From positions 682,001-746,000 of the forward strand of contig NZ_CP010951.1 of assembly GCF_001580455.1 (NCBI RefSeq): a DNA stretch of 64,000 nucleotides, read 5' to 3'. This DNA comes from Ramlibacter tataouinensis (lineage in GTDB: Bacteria > Pseudomonadota > Gammaproteobacteria > Burkholderiales > Burkholderiaceae_C). The position numbers were made by a program, and so were the translations under genes. The notes beneath the pieces are model-generated. The model saw nothing but the letters and a program-made list of their open reading frames with translations, searched no databases and was not told the origin of the DNA. Shown in pieces: positions 26,383 to 34,462 of the stretch; positions within the stretch are counted from its first letter, which is position 1; the number at the start of each line of letters is the position of its first letter.

Positions 26383-27018
26383 TCACCAACGTTTCCCTGC
26401 CTGGTTCTCCAGCAGGGGCTTGACCTTGGCCGATATGGCCTCGCGCGCCCGGAAGATCCGGGACCGCACGGTGCCGATCGGGCAATTCATCACTTCGGCG
26501 ATTTCCTCGTAACTCAAGCCTTCGATCTCGCGCAAGGTGACGGCCTGGCGCAGTTCGTCGGGCAATGCTTCCATGGCCGAGTTGACCGTGGCGGCGATTT
26601 CCTTGGCGGCCAGCACCGTCTCCGGCGTCTCCGCGCTGGTTAGTTCATTCTCCACCGCGGAAGTTTCATCCTCGTCCTCTGACCCTGCCTTCAGCGCCGT
26701 TTCCGACACCAGCGGGTCGCGCTTGAGGTCCACCAGCGCCTTCTTGGCCGTGTTGACCGCGATCCGGTACAGCCAGGTATAGAACTGCGCTTCGCCGCGG
26801 AACTGGCCGAGCGCCCGGTAGGCGCGGATGAAGGTCTCCTGCGCGATGTCCTCGACCAGGTCGGCGTCGCGCACCATGCGGCCGATCAGCCTTTCGATGC
26901 GGCGCTGGTACTTGAGCACAAGCAGTTCGAACGCGCGCTGGTCCCCGGCCGTGGCCCGCTCGACCAGCATCAGGTCCGACTCGGACGGGGCAGGCGTGGC
27001 CGAGGGCGTTCTTGTCAT
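26383..27018 (-). CDS. rpoE: RNA polymerase sigma factor RpoE (AlgU-type)
   Basis: A 211-residue ECF sigma factor for the envelope stress response. Region 2 includes LVLKYQRRIERLIGRMV, DLVEDIAQETFIRAYRAL and the promoter-melting FRGEAQFYTWLYRIAVNTAK. A short acidic linker rich in Glu and Asp (about residues 110-135) precedes region 4, with LRQAVTLREIEGLSYEEIA and IGTVRSRIFRAREAI as the helix-turn-helix for the -35 box. The ATG overlaps the stop of the YgfX-like gene (ATGA), so it is probably cotranscribed with it. Confidence 0.96.
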   Translation of the reverse strand: MTRTPSATPAPSESDLMLVERATAGDQRAFELLVLKYQRRIERLIGRMVRDADLVEDIAQETFIRAYRALGQFRGEAQFYTWLYRIAVNTAKKALVDLKRDPLVSETALKAGSEDEDETSAVENELTSAETPETVLAAKEIAATVNSAMEALPDELRQAVTLREIEGLSYEEIAEVMNCPIGTVRSRIFRAREAISAKVKPLLENQAGKRW

Positions 27019-27473
27019 CGTGTCGCTGCCGGCGGCTGGGCGCCGGGCAGCCCCTCGGTTCTGGCGCGCGCATACACCGCGCGGCGCAAGTCATCCCAGC
27101 GCGCGGGCGCCGCGCGCCTCTCCAGCCACAACCATTGGGCCCCGCGGCCCGCGCCCAGGCGCAGCAGGATGGCCTGCTGCAGGTCCAGCACCACCTCGGG
27201 ATGAGCCTGGAGCGCCGTGTCGCCCACGGTCCAGCACCAGAACTGGCCGTCCCAGGCCAGCACGCCGCGCGGGCCACGGATCCAGCGGCGCGCGGCAAAG
27301 GCCCCGGCCAGCAGCACCGCAAGCAACGCCGGCACGGCACGGCCGGGCGCCGGCTGCACCTGCCAGGCCCACCCGGCTACCGCCAGCGCGCCCGCGGTCC
27401 AGGCGGCCGCCAGCAGCGCTCCCTGCAAACGCGAACGCCCCACCGGGTAGTTCACCGATGGGGCGTTGTGCAT
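27015..27473 (-). CDS. Small membrane protein, YgfX/CptA-like, next to rpoE
   Basis: A 152-residue protein with two adjacent hydrophobic segments (about residues 17-39 and 43-60), then a soluble tail with RGPRGVLAWDGQFWCW, VVLDLQQAILLRLGAG and WLWLERRAAPARWDDLRRAVY. This layout, two N-terminal helices and a Trp/Arg-rich C-terminal tail, resembles YgfX (CptA) proteins, but I am not certain of the family and no function is assigned. It is coupled to rpoE by an ATGA overlap and begins 30 bases after fabF. A long hairpin covers its first codons. Confidence 0.6.
   Translation of the reverse strand: MHNAPSVNYPVGRSRLQGALLAAAWTAGALAVAGWAWQVQPAPGRAVPALLAVLLAGAFAARRWIRGPRGVLAWDGQFWCWTVGDTALQAHPEVVLDLQQAILLRLGAGRGAQWLWLERRAAPARWDDLRRAVYARARTEGLPGAQPPAATR
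27434..27467 (-). terminator. Hairpin at the start of the YgfX-like gene (fabF terminator or attenuator)
   Basis: The 9-base arms 27442-27434 and 27467-27459 are perfectly complementary, and the pairing extends further inward with one mismatch, leaving a 7-base loop. It lies 37 bases downstream of the fabF stop and inside codons 3-14 of the next gene. The minus strand after it has only a short T-containing stretch, so termination may be partial. Confidence 0.4.
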
Positions 27474-27503
27474 TGGGTGTCGGCTGGGGCGGGCTTGCCC
27501 TGC

Positions 27504-28748
27504 TTACTGGAAGCGCTTGAACACCAGCGTGCCGTTGGTGCCGCCGAAGCCGAAGTTGTTCTTCAGCGCATATTCGATCTTCAGGTCACGCGCGGTGTTG
27601 GCGCAGTAGTCCAGGTCGCACTCAGGGTCCTGGTTGAAGATGTTGATCGTCGGCGGGCTCTTCTGGTGATGAACCGCAAGCACCGTGAAGACCGATTCGA
27701 TGCCGCCGGCGCCACCGAGCAAGTGGCCGGTCATCGACTTAGTGGAGTTCACCACGGTCTTCTTCGCATGGTCGCCCAGCGTCAGCTTGATGGCGTTGGT
27801 CTCGTTGACGTCGCCCAGCGGCGTCGAGGTGCCGTGCGCATTCAGGTAGTCGATCTGGTCGGCGTTGACGCCGGCGTTCTGCAGGGCAGCCAGCATGGAG
27901 CGCTTGGGGCCGTCGACGTTGGGCGCGGTCATGTGAAAAGCATCGGCGCTCATGCCGAAGCCGGACAGCTCCGCATAGATCTTCGCGCCGCGCTTCTTTG
28001 CGTGTTCGTATTCTTCAAGGACCATCACCCCGCCGCCCTCGCCCAGCACGAAGCCGTCGCGGTCCTTGTCCCAGGGGCGCGAAGCCGTCTTGGGGTCGTC
28101 ATTGCGCGTGGACAGTGCGCGCGCGGCCGCAAAGCCGCCAATGCCCAGGGGCGACACACAGGACTCTGCGCCGCCGGCGACCATCACGTCGGCATCGCCG
28201 CTTTCGATCATGCGGGCCGACAGGCCGATGGCATGCAGGCCCGTCGTGCAGGCCGTGACCACCGCGATGTTGGGTCCCTGGAATCCGTACTTGATGGAGA
28301 CATGGCCCGAGATCATGTTGATGATCGACGCGGGCACGAAAAAGGGCGAGATGCGACGCGGGCCGCGGTTGACCAGCTCGCTGTGCGTTTCCTCGATCAT
28401 CGGTAGTCCGCCGATGCCCGAGCCGATGTTCACGCCGATGCGGGTCGCCAGTTCTCCGTTCAGCGCGTCGCCCGTGGGCAGGCCGGCGTCTTCCACCGCC
28501 TGGCAGGCCGCGGCGAGCCCGAGATGGATGAAGCGATCCATGTGCCGGGCTTCCTTTTCCGGCAGGTAATCCGTGATCTGGAAGCCTTTTACCTCGCCGG
28601 CGAATCTGACCGACAGGGCCGAGGCGTCGAACGACTTGACCACATCGATACCGGTCTGGCCTGCCAGCAGATTGGCCCAGGATTCGGCGACGGAGTTCCC
28701 AACGGGGCTGACGCAGCCCAGGCCCGTCACGACGACACGACGGCGCAT
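27504..28748 (-). CDS. fabF: 3-oxoacyl-[ACP] synthase 2 (KAS II)
   Basis: A 414-residue condensing enzyme of type II fatty acid synthesis that extends acyl-ACP with malonyl-ACP. The thiolase-fold catalytic triad is visible as AVVTACTTGLHAIG (Cys), LNAHGTSTPLGDVNE (His) and KSMTGHLLGGAG (His). VVVTGLGCVSPVGNSV is the typical N-terminus, and NNFGFGGTNGTLVF closes the protein. It lies six bases after acpP, its substrate carrier. Confidence 0.97.
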   Translation of the reverse strand: MRRRVVVTGLGCVSPVGNSVAESWANLLAGQTGIDVVKSFDASALSVRFAGEVKGFQITDYLPEKEARHMDRFIHLGLAAACQAVEDAGLPTGDALNGELATRIGVNIGSGIGGLPMIEETHSELVNRGPRRISPFFVPASIINMISGHVSIKYGFQGPNIAVVTACTTGLHAIGLSARMIESGDADVMVAGGAESCVSPLGIGGFAAARALSTRNDDPKTASRPWDKDRDGFVLGEGGGVMVLEEYEHAKKRGAKIYAELSGFGMSADAFHMTAPNVDGPKRSMLAALQNAGVNADQIDYLNAHGTSTPLGDVNETNAIKLTLGDHAKKTVVNSTKSMTGHLLGGAGGIESVFTVLAVHHQKSPPTINIFNQDPECDLDYCANTARDLKIEYALKNNFGFGGTNGTLVFKRFQ

Positions 28749-28754
28749 GCGGTA

Positions 28755-28994
28755 TCAGGCCTTCTGGTGCGCGTTGGCGTAGTCGATGGCGTTCTGCACC
28801 GTGGTGATCTTCTCGGCGTCCTCGTCGGGAATCTCGATGCCGAACTCGTCTTCGAGCGCCATCACCAGTTCCACCGTGTCGAGAGAGTCGGCACCGAGGT
28901 CAGCGACGAACGCCTTTTCGTTGGTGACCTGGGACTCTTCCACGCCGAGTTGCTCGGCGATGATTTTTTTGACACGTGCTTCGATATCGCTCAT
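28755..28994 (-). CDS. acpP: Acyl carrier protein
   Basis: A 79-residue acidic four-helix carrier that holds growing acyl chains as thioesters. The phosphopantetheine attachment serine is Ser37 in DLGADSLDTVELVMALE. It is modified by AcpS, also encoded in this window. The length is one or two residues from the family norm. An 84-base gap to fabG suggests a separate promoter, which would fit the high expression usual for acpP. Confidence 0.98.
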   Translation of the reverse strand: MSDIEARVKKIIAEQLGVEESQVTNEKAFVADLGADSLDTVELVMALEDEFGIEIPDEDAEKITTVQNAIDYANAHQKA

Positions 28995-29028
28995 TTGGTT
29001 CCCTCAGAGGGTTGTGGGTGAATCGGCA

Positions 29029-29034
29029 ATTCTA
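29029..29034 (-). promoter_or_regulatory. Candidate -10 box for acpP
   Basis: TAGAAT on the minus strand, 35 bases before the acpP ATG, matches the sigma-70 -10 consensus at five of six positions. No good -35 box lies 16-18 bases upstream. The position in the only sizeable gap of the fab cluster before acpP makes it plausible. Confidence 0.3.
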
Positions 29035-29078
29035 GCGTCCGGCGGCTGGGCGACCCTAGGGGCGCCTAGCGCGGCCGG

Positions 29079-29828
29079 TCAGGCCATGAACATGCCGCCG
29101 TTGATGTGGATTTCCTGGCCGGTGACGTAGCCGGCCCGGGGCGAGGCCAGGAAGGCGACCGCGTGGGCGATGTCGGCAGGCTTGCCGAGGTGCCCCAGCG
29201 GGATCTGCCCGAGCAGCGACTTCTGCTGCTCTTCCGGGAGGCTGGCCGTCATGTCGGTTTCGATGAAGCCCGGGGCGATGCAGTTGACGGTGATGCCGCG
29301 ACTGCCCAGTTCGCGCGCCAGCGCGCGGGTCATGCCTGCCACGCCGGCCTTGGCCGCGGCATAGTTGGCCTGCCCGGGGTTGCCGGAGGCGCCCACCACC
29401 GAAGTGATGTTCACGATGCGGCCGTAGCGCTGCTTCATCATGGTGCGCATCACCGCCCGGCTCATCCGGAACACCGCCTTCAGGTTGGTGTCCAGCACGG
29501 CGTCCCAGTCTTCGTCCTTCAGCCGCATCGCGAGCATGTCGCGGGTGATGCCGGCGTTGTTGACCAGCACGTGCAGGGCGCCGTGCTCCTTGACGATCGC
29601 ATCGACCAGCCGCTCGGCCGCGGCCGCGTCGTTGACGTCCAGCGCCGCGCCCTTGCAGCCGGCATGCGCAGACAGCGCCTGGCTGATCCGTGCCGCGCCG
29701 TCCTCGGTGGTGGCGGTGCCGATCACCTTGAGGCCCTGCTGAGCCAGCTCGGCGGCGATGGCCGCACCGATGCCGCGCGATGCGCCGGTGACCAGCGCGA
29801 TTTGTCCTTCGAACTTGATGCTGGTCAT
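29079..29828 (-). CDS. fabG: 3-oxoacyl-[ACP] reductase
   Basis: A 249-residue short-chain dehydrogenase that reduces beta-ketoacyl-ACP with NADPH. The cofactor motif is VTGASRGIGAAIAAEL, followed by LVNNAGITRD. The catalytic Ser is in IVNITSVVGASGNPG and the Tyr-Lys pair in NYAAAKAGVAGM. The C-terminal FIETDMTASLPEEQ and TGQEIHINGGMFM are typical of FabG. The start at ATG 29828 overlaps the fabD stop (ATGA); the frame extends upstream inside fabD but without support. Confidence 0.97.
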   Translation of the reverse strand: MTSIKFEGQIALVTGASRGIGAAIAAELAQQGLKVIGTATTEDGAARISQALSAHAGCKGAALDVNDAAAAERLVDAIVKEHGALHVLVNNAGITRDMLAMRLKDEDWDAVLDTNLKAVFRMSRAVMRTMMKQRYGRIVNITSVVGASGNPGQANYAAAKAGVAGMTRALARELGSRGITVNCIAPGFIETDMTASLPEEQQKSLLGQIPLGHLGKPADIAHAVAFLASPRAGYVTGQEIHINGGMFMA

Positions 29829-30775
29829 GCAAGTTGCCCCTTGACCTCGGTCAGCGATGACGGATCGAACAGGGCCAGGCCCGTCAGTTCCGCATCGATG
29901 CGCTTGCACATGCCAGCGAGCACCTTGCCGGGCCCGCACTCGACGATGGTCGTCACACCGCGGGCCTTGATGGCCTGGACGCATTCGACCCAGCGCACCG
30001 GACCGAAAGCCTGCTCGTACAGCGCGCCGCGAATGCGGGCCGTATCGCTCTCGACCTTCACTTCGATGTTGTTGATGACCGGGATGCGCGGCGCCTCCAT
30101 CGGCGTTTGCGCCAGCCGCTCCCTGAGCTTGTCCGCCGCCGGCTTCATCAGGCTGGAATGGAAGGGCGCCGACACCGGCAGCGGCAGCGCGCGCTTGGCG
30201 CCATTCGCCTTGAGCACCTCGCAGGCCTTTTCCACCGCCGCCTTGCTGCCGGCGATGACGGTCTGCGCGGGGTCGTTGAAATTCACTGCCTCCACCACTT
30301 CATCGGTGTTGCTGCCGAAGCTGCGCACCGCCTCGGCGCAGCCTTCGATCACCTGCTTCGCCGGCATCCCGAGGATGGCGGCCATGGCGCCGGCGCCCAC
30401 CGGTACGGCTTCCTGCATCGCCTGGGCGCGAAAGCGCACCAGCGGCGCGGCCTGCGCCAGCGTCAGCGCGCCGGCCGCTACCAGCGCCGAATACTCACCC
30501 AGCGAATGGCCCGCCATCACCACGGGCTCGGCGCCGCCTTCGACGCGCCACACGCGGTAGGCCGCGACGCCTGCCACCAGCATCACCGGCTGGGTGTTGG
30601 TCGTCAGCGCGAGCGCCTCCTTCGGGCCTTCCTTGATCAGCTTGCCGACGTCCTCGCCCAGCGCGTCCGAGGCTTCGCGCAACACCGCGGCGACCTCGGG
30701 ATGGTCGCCCCACGCGTCGAGCATGCCGACCGCTTGCGAGCCCTGTCCCGGAAAGACGAAAGCGAACGGTTTCAT
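29825..30775 (-). CDS. fabD: Malonyl-CoA:ACP transacylase
   Basis: A 316-residue enzyme that loads malonyl groups onto acyl carrier protein. The N-terminus FAFVFPGQGSQAVGML forms the oxyanion loop; the nucleophile is in GHSLGEYSALVAAGAL, and VSAPFHSSLM carries the catalytic His near residue 200. The start is ATG 30775 directly before KPFAFVFPGQG. The 55-base gap to fabH contains a stable hairpin. Confidence 0.97.
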   Translation of the reverse strand: MKPFAFVFPGQGSQAVGMLDAWGDHPEVAAVLREASDALGEDVGKLIKEGPKEALALTTNTQPVMLVAGVAAYRVWRVEGGAEPVVMAGHSLGEYSALVAAGALTLAQAAPLVRFRAQAMQEAVPVGAGAMAAILGMPAKQVIEGCAEAVRSFGSNTDEVVEAVNFNDPAQTVIAGSKAAVEKACEVLKANGAKRALPLPVSAPFHSSLMKPAADKLRERLAQTPMEAPRIPVINNIEVKVESDTARIRGALYEQAFGPVRWVECVQAIKARGVTTIVECGPGKVLAGMCKRIDAELTGLALFDPSSLTEVKGQLA

Positions 30776-30805
30776 GTGATTCTTGGGTTGGATTGGGATG
30801 GGCCG

Positions 30806-30826
30806 GTGCGCCCTCCGGGGGCGCAC
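30806..30826. other. Intergenic hairpin between fabH and fabD
   Basis: A perfect 8-bp stem with a 5-base loop sits in the 55-base gap between the fabH stop and the fabD start. No T-run follows on the minus strand, so it is not a standard terminator. It could be an RNA-processing or stability structure inside the fab transcript. Confidence 0.45.
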
Positions 30827-30830
30827 GGGA

Positions 30831-31808
30831 CTAGAAATCGACCAGGACGGCGCCCCAGGTGAAGCCGCCGCCGACGCCCTCGAGCATCAACGTGTCGCCT
30901 CGCTTGACCTTGCCGCCACGTACCGCCGCGTCCAGCGCCAGCGGAATGGAGGCCGCCGAGGTATTGCCGTGCTCATCGACGGTGACGACCAACTTGTCCA
31001 GCGGCATCTTCAGCTTCTTGGCCGTGCCCTGCATGATGCGGATGTTGGCCTGGTGCGGGATCAGCCAGTCGATGTCGGCGTCGGTGCGGCCGGCCTTGGC
31101 CAGCGTCGCTCGCGCCGCGTCTTCCAGCACGCCCACCGCCAGCTTGAACACCGCCTGGCCGTCCATCTTCAGGAAAGGATCGCCGCTCACCTGGCCGCCG
31201 GCCACGGTGCCCGGCACGCACAGGATGCCCACGTGGCGGCCATCGGCATGCAGATCGGTGGCCAGGATGCCGGGCTCATTGGAGCCCTCCAGCACCACGG
31301 CCCCGGCGCCGTCGCCGAACAGCACACAAGTGGTGCGGTCCTTGAAGTCGAGGATGCGCGAGAAGATTTCCGCGCCGATCACCAGCGCCTTGCTGGCGGC
31401 GCCGGTGCGGATCATGGAATCGGCCACCGTCAGCGCGTACACGAAGCCGCTGCATACCGCCTGCACGTCGAAAGCCGGACAGCCGGCAATGCCGAGCTTG
31501 TTCTGCATGATGCAGGCCGCCGACGGGAACACCATGTCGGGCGTCGAAGTGGCCACGATGATGAGGTCGATATCGGCCGGCACGCGGCCCGCCGCTTCCA
31601 GCGCCCGGCGCGCGGCGTGGGCCGCGAGGTCGCTGGTGGTGGTGCCGGGGTCGGCGAAGTGGCGCGCGCGGATGCCGGTGCGCTCCACGATCCAGTTGTC
31701 GGAAGTCTCGACCCCGGTGGTCGCGAGCTGGGCCGCGAGGTCCTGGTTGGTCACGCGGCGCGGCGGCAGGTAGCTGCCGGTGCCGGTGATGCGGGAATAT
31801 CTGTTCAT
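30831..31808 (-). CDS. fabH: 3-oxoacyl-[ACP] synthase 3 (KAS III)
   Basis: A 325-residue condensing enzyme that starts fatty acid synthesis from acetyl-CoA and malonyl-ACP. The Cys is in QAVCSGFVYALTVAD, the His in WLIPHQANIRIMQG and the Asn in DEHGNTSAASIPLAL, the KAS III triad. The N-terminus SRITGTGSYLPPRRVTN and ERTGIRARHFADP are typical. The ATG overlaps the plsX stop by one base (TGATG), as in many plsX-fabH operons. Confidence 0.97.
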   Translation of the reverse strand: MNRYSRITGTGSYLPPRRVTNQDLAAQLATTGVETSDNWIVERTGIRARHFADPGTTTSDLAAHAARRALEAAGRVPADIDLIIVATSTPDMVFPSAACIMQNKLGIAGCPAFDVQAVCSGFVYALTVADSMIRTGAASKALVIGAEIFSRILDFKDRTTCVLFGDGAGAVVLEGSNEPGILATDLHADGRHVGILCVPGTVAGGQVSGDPFLKMDGQAVFKLAVGVLEDAARATLAKAGRTDADIDWLIPHQANIRIMQGTAKKLKMPLDKLVVTVDEHGNTSAASIPLALDAAVRGGKVKRGDTLMLEGVGGGFTWGAVLVDF

Positions 31809-32854
31809 CAGGCGACTGCGTTGGCGGCTCGCGCATCCTGTTCGCCGGCGGCCAGCAGGGGCCGGGCATGGGCGATGCGCGCCTGGACGCGTTCGAGCAA
31901 GTTGTTTCGGGCCGCATCATACGCCCGGGCGAGCGCGCGCTCGAATGCGAGTGCGTCGGCGGAGCCATGGCTCTTGAACACCAGCCCGCGCAGGCCTAGC
32001 AACGCGGCGCCGTTGTAGCGCCGGTAGTCGACACGGCTCTTGAAGGCCCTCAGCACCGGGTAGGCGATGGCGGCGGCGAGCTTGGTGACCGGGTTGCGGG
32101 AGAACTCTTCCTTCAGGAACCCGCCGATCATGGTGGCGAGGCCTTCGCTCGTCTTGAGCAGGACGTTGCCGACGAAGCCGTCGCACACCACGATGTCGGT
32201 GGTGCCCTTGTAGATGTCGTTGCCCTCGACGTTGCCGTGGAAATTGAGGTCCCCGGAATTGGCGGCGGATCGCAGCAGTTCGCCGGCGCGCTTGATCATC
32301 TCGCTGCCCTTGATCGCCTCCTCGCCGATGTTCAGCAGACCCACCGAGGGCGCGTCGACATGCTTGAGCGCGGACACGAGGGCGGAGCCGAGCACGGCAA
32401 ACTGCAGCAGGTGCTGCTCGGTGCAATCGACGTTGGCGCCGAGGTCCAGCACCGTGGTGGCGCCTCCCTTGGCGTTGGGCAGCGGATAGGCGATCGCGGG
32501 GCGATCGATGCCTTCCACGGTCTTGAGCAGGTAGCGCGACAGCGCCATCAGCGCGCCGGTGTTACCGGCCGACACCGCCGCATGGGCGCGGCCGTCCTTG
32601 ACCAGCTGGATCGCCACGCGCATCGACGAATCCTTTTTCCTCCGCAGCGCGATCTCGACCGGGTCGTCCATCGCCACCACCTCCGAAGCCTCGACGACGA
32701 CGGCGCGCGGGTGCTTCCATCCGGCGAACGCCTGCGGCTGGCCGACCAGCAGCAACTGGGCGTCGCGCTCATGCTCGAGGAAGTGCCGGCAGGCGGCCAG
32801 GGTGACGCGGGGGCCGTGATCGCCCCCCATGCAGTCCACAGCCAGGGTAGTCAT
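31808..32854 (-). CDS. plsX: Phosphate acyltransferase PlsX
   Basis: A 348-residue enzyme that converts acyl-ACP to acyl phosphate for phospholipid synthesis by PlsY. The N-terminus TTLAVDCMGGDHGPRVTL is the family signature. AVSAGNTGALMALSRY, LDLGANVDCTEQHLLQFA and GFVGNVLLKTSEGLA follow in order. It sits in the conserved rpmF-plsX-fabH order, separated from rpmF by a terminator-like hairpin. Confidence 0.97.
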   Translation of the reverse strand: MTTLAVDCMGGDHGPRVTLAACRHFLEHERDAQLLLVGQPQAFAGWKHPRAVVVEASEVVAMDDPVEIALRRKKDSSMRVAIQLVKDGRAHAAVSAGNTGALMALSRYLLKTVEGIDRPAIAYPLPNAKGGATTVLDLGANVDCTEQHLLQFAVLGSALVSALKHVDAPSVGLLNIGEEAIKGSEMIKRAGELLRSAANSGDLNFHGNVEGNDIYKGTTDIVVCDGFVGNVLLKTSEGLATMIGGFLKEEFSRNPVTKLAAAIAYPVLRAFKSRVDYRRYNGAALLGLRGLVFKSHGSADALAFERALARAYDAARNNLLERVQARIAHARPLLAAGEQDARAANAVA

Positions 32855-32906
32855 GGCCTCAAATGTAGAGCGCTACGACAGCGAGCGCCTGATGCTGGAG
32901 AAAGGT

Positions 32907-32942
32907 GCAAAACAAAGGCCCGAACTGCGACGCAGCCGGGCC
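32907..32942 (-). terminator. Terminator or attenuator between rpmF and plsX
   Basis: On the minus strand GGCCCG (32942-32937) pairs with CGGGCC (32922-32917), and an inner 4-bp stem extends the pairing around a 3-base loop. The sequence TTTGTTTTGC follows (32916-32907). This has the form of a rho-independent terminator 22 bases after the rpmF stop. Because plsX and the fab genes continue in the same direction, partial termination would let rpmF be expressed above plsX. Confidence 0.65.
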
Positions 32943-32964
32943 CTGGGGAATAGCGAAGCCTGCT

Positions 32965-33147
32965 TCAGGCTTCGTTCTTGGTCTTCAGGACCTTGCGGCC
33001 GCGGTAGAAGCCGGTGGGGCTGATGTGGTGACGCAGGTGCGTCTCGCCGGTGGTGGGCTCCACCGCGATGCCGGGCACGTTCAGCGCGTTGTGCGAACGG
33101 TGCATGCCACGCTTGGAAGGCGACTTCTTGTTTTGCTGGACGGCCAT
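32965..33147 (-). CDS. rpmF: 50S ribosomal protein L32
   Basis: A 60-residue basic protein of the large ribosomal subunit. The N-terminus MAVQQNKKSPSKRGMHRSHN is the L32 signature, and ISPTGFYRGRKVLK lies near the C-terminus. The zinc-finger cysteines found in some L32 proteins are absent, as usual in proteobacteria. GGAGC precedes the ATG. It stands in the usual yceD-rpmF-plsX order. Confidence 0.97.
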   Translation of the reverse strand: MAVQQNKKSPSKRGMHRSHNALNVPGIAVEPTTGETHLRHHISPTGFYRGRKVLKTKNEA

Positions 33148-33250
33148 GACGGGCTCCTGGATTCGAGTGGCCCCGCGGGTGCCGCGAGGCGGTTAAAGAC
33201 TGTGGAAAGAGCGCAAGCGAAAAGTAGCTCCCGCCAGTGCGAAGCCCACC

Positions 33251-33256
33251 ATTATA
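33251..33256 (-). promoter_or_regulatory. Candidate -10 box of the rpmF promoter
   Basis: A perfect TATAAT on the minus strand lies 103 bases before the rpmF ATG, in the 144-base gap after yceD. I see no clear -35 box at 16-18 bases, so this may be a weak or activator-dependent promoter. Its position would allow rpmF-plsX-fab transcription independent of yceD. Confidence 0.45.
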
Positions 33257-33291
33257 GCTTAATGCCCGGGCTTTCCCTCATACCCGGTTCA

Positions 33292-33831
33292 TCACTTGGG
33301 CGGGGGCTTCAGCTTGCCCAGGACCGCGAACGGATTTTCGCGCTCTGGCCCAGCCGCATCCAGGTCCTCCTCGCCCAGCTTCACGCTCACTGGCGGGCAG
33401 TTGTCGTGCCGGGGCGCCAGCGGCAGGTCCATCAGCAGTTCGTCCTCCACCAGTTCCACCAGGTCGAAAGCGCGGCTGAGCGCCAGCACGTCTTCCTCGG
33501 ACTGGTCGTCCTCGGCCGCCGCCCTGTCCTCGTCGGCCACGAAGCGGAAGGAACGGTCGACCTCCACGGGCATCTCCACCGGCGCGAGGCAGCGCTGGCA
33601 GGTCAGGGACAGTTGCGCCTGCGCCTTCAGGTGCAGCCACACCTGCGGATGCACATGGCGCGGGTTGCGCATTTCCGCGCTGGCCGTCCAGCTGACCGGC
33701 GAGTCCGGATCGCGCCCCTGGGTTTCCGCGAGCAGGCGCGGGTAGGCGCGCAGCGGCTCCTGGCCCGAGAGCTCGCCGCCATCTTCGGCAAAGGCCTGCA
33801 CATCGAGGCGCCGGGCGGAGAAGGTCTTCAT
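33292..33831 (-). CDS. yceD: YceD family protein (DUF177), 23S rRNA accumulation factor
   Basis: A 179-residue YceD protein. The family is needed for normal 23S rRNA accumulation in Escherichia coli and plants; its molecular role is not well defined. The central motif LSLTCQRCLAPVEMPVEVDR holds a Cys pair, and the acidic stretch AAAEDDQSEEDVLALSRAFD leads to DLVELVEDELLMDLPLAP and NCPPVSVKLGEEDLDAAG. I use ATG 33831 (MKTFSARRLD). ATG 33858 is possible, but its first bases overlap the start codon of maf on the other strand. Neither has a good ribosome-binding site. Confidence 0.87.
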   Translation of the reverse strand: MKTFSARRLDVQAFAEDGGELSGQEPLRAYPRLLAETQGRDPDSPVSWTASAEMRNPRHVHPQVWLHLKAQAQLSLTCQRCLAPVEMPVEVDRSFRFVADEDRAAAEDDQSEEDVLALSRAFDLVELVEDELLMDLPLAPRHDNCPPVSVKLGEEDLDAAGPERENPFAVLGKLKPPPK

Positions 33832-33856
33832 TCGATCAGTGTAAGAGAATCGCGTC

Positions 33857-34462
33857 ATGCCTGAGCCCCTCGCCACCCTGCCCCGCCGCCCGGTCGTGCT
33901 CGGTTCCAGCTCGCGATACCGGCGCGAACTGCTCTCGAGACTGCGGCTGCCATTCGAGGTCGCCGTGCCGGACGTGGACGAGTCGCCGCGCGCAGGCGAG
34001 ACCCCGCGCGACCTGGCGCTGCGGTTGGCGCTGGCCAAGGCGCGCGCGGTCGCCAGCCAGCATCCGGGCGCGGCCGTGATCGGCTCCGACCAGGTGGCCG
34101 ACCTCGACGGCGAGCCGCTGGGCAAACCCGGCGACCATGAACGCGCGGTGGCGCAGTTGCGCCGCATGCGCGGCCGCGCCGTCGTGTTCCAGACCGCCGT
34201 CGCCGTCGTGTGCGCGGAAACCGGCTTCGAGCAGTTGGACCTCGCGCCGGTCCGGGTCGTGTTCCGGGACCTTGGCGACGGCGAAATCGAGTCCTACCTG
34301 CGGGCCGAGCAGCCCTACGACTGCGCCGGCAGCGCCCGCAGCGAAGGCCTGGGCATCGCGCTGCTGCAAGCGATCGAAAGCGACGACCCCACCGCACTGG
34401 TCGGCCTGCCGCTGATCCGCACCTGCCGCATGCTGCGCGCGGCCGGAGTGCCTATCCTGTGA
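33857..34462 (+). CDS. maf: Maf family nucleotide pyrophosphatase (YceF-type)
   Basis: A 201-residue Maf protein, which hydrolyses modified nucleoside triphosphates to monophosphates. The phosphate-binding N-terminus is VVLGSSSRYRRELLSRL, DVDESPRAGETPRDLALRLA follows, and VIGSDQVADLDGEPLGKPG holds the catalytic Asp. Its place beside yceD and rluC indicates the YceF (m7GTP-preferring) subfamily. It is divergent from yceD, with the start codons of the two longest forms lying on top of each other. Confidence 0.92.
   Translation: MPEPLATLPRRPVVLGSSSRYRRELLSRLRLPFEVAVPDVDESPRAGETPRDLALRLALAKARAVASQHPGAAVIGSDQVADLDGEPLGKPGDHERAVAQLRRMRGRAVVFQTAVAVVCAETGFEQLDLAPVRVVFRDLGDGEIESYLRAEQPYDCAGSARSEGLGIALLQAIESDDPTALVGLPLIRTCRMLRAAGVPIL

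Noticed and set aside
30806..30826. Terminator between fabH and fabD
   Set aside because: The hairpin is stable but lacks a following T-run, and the genes on both sides are normally cotranscribed.
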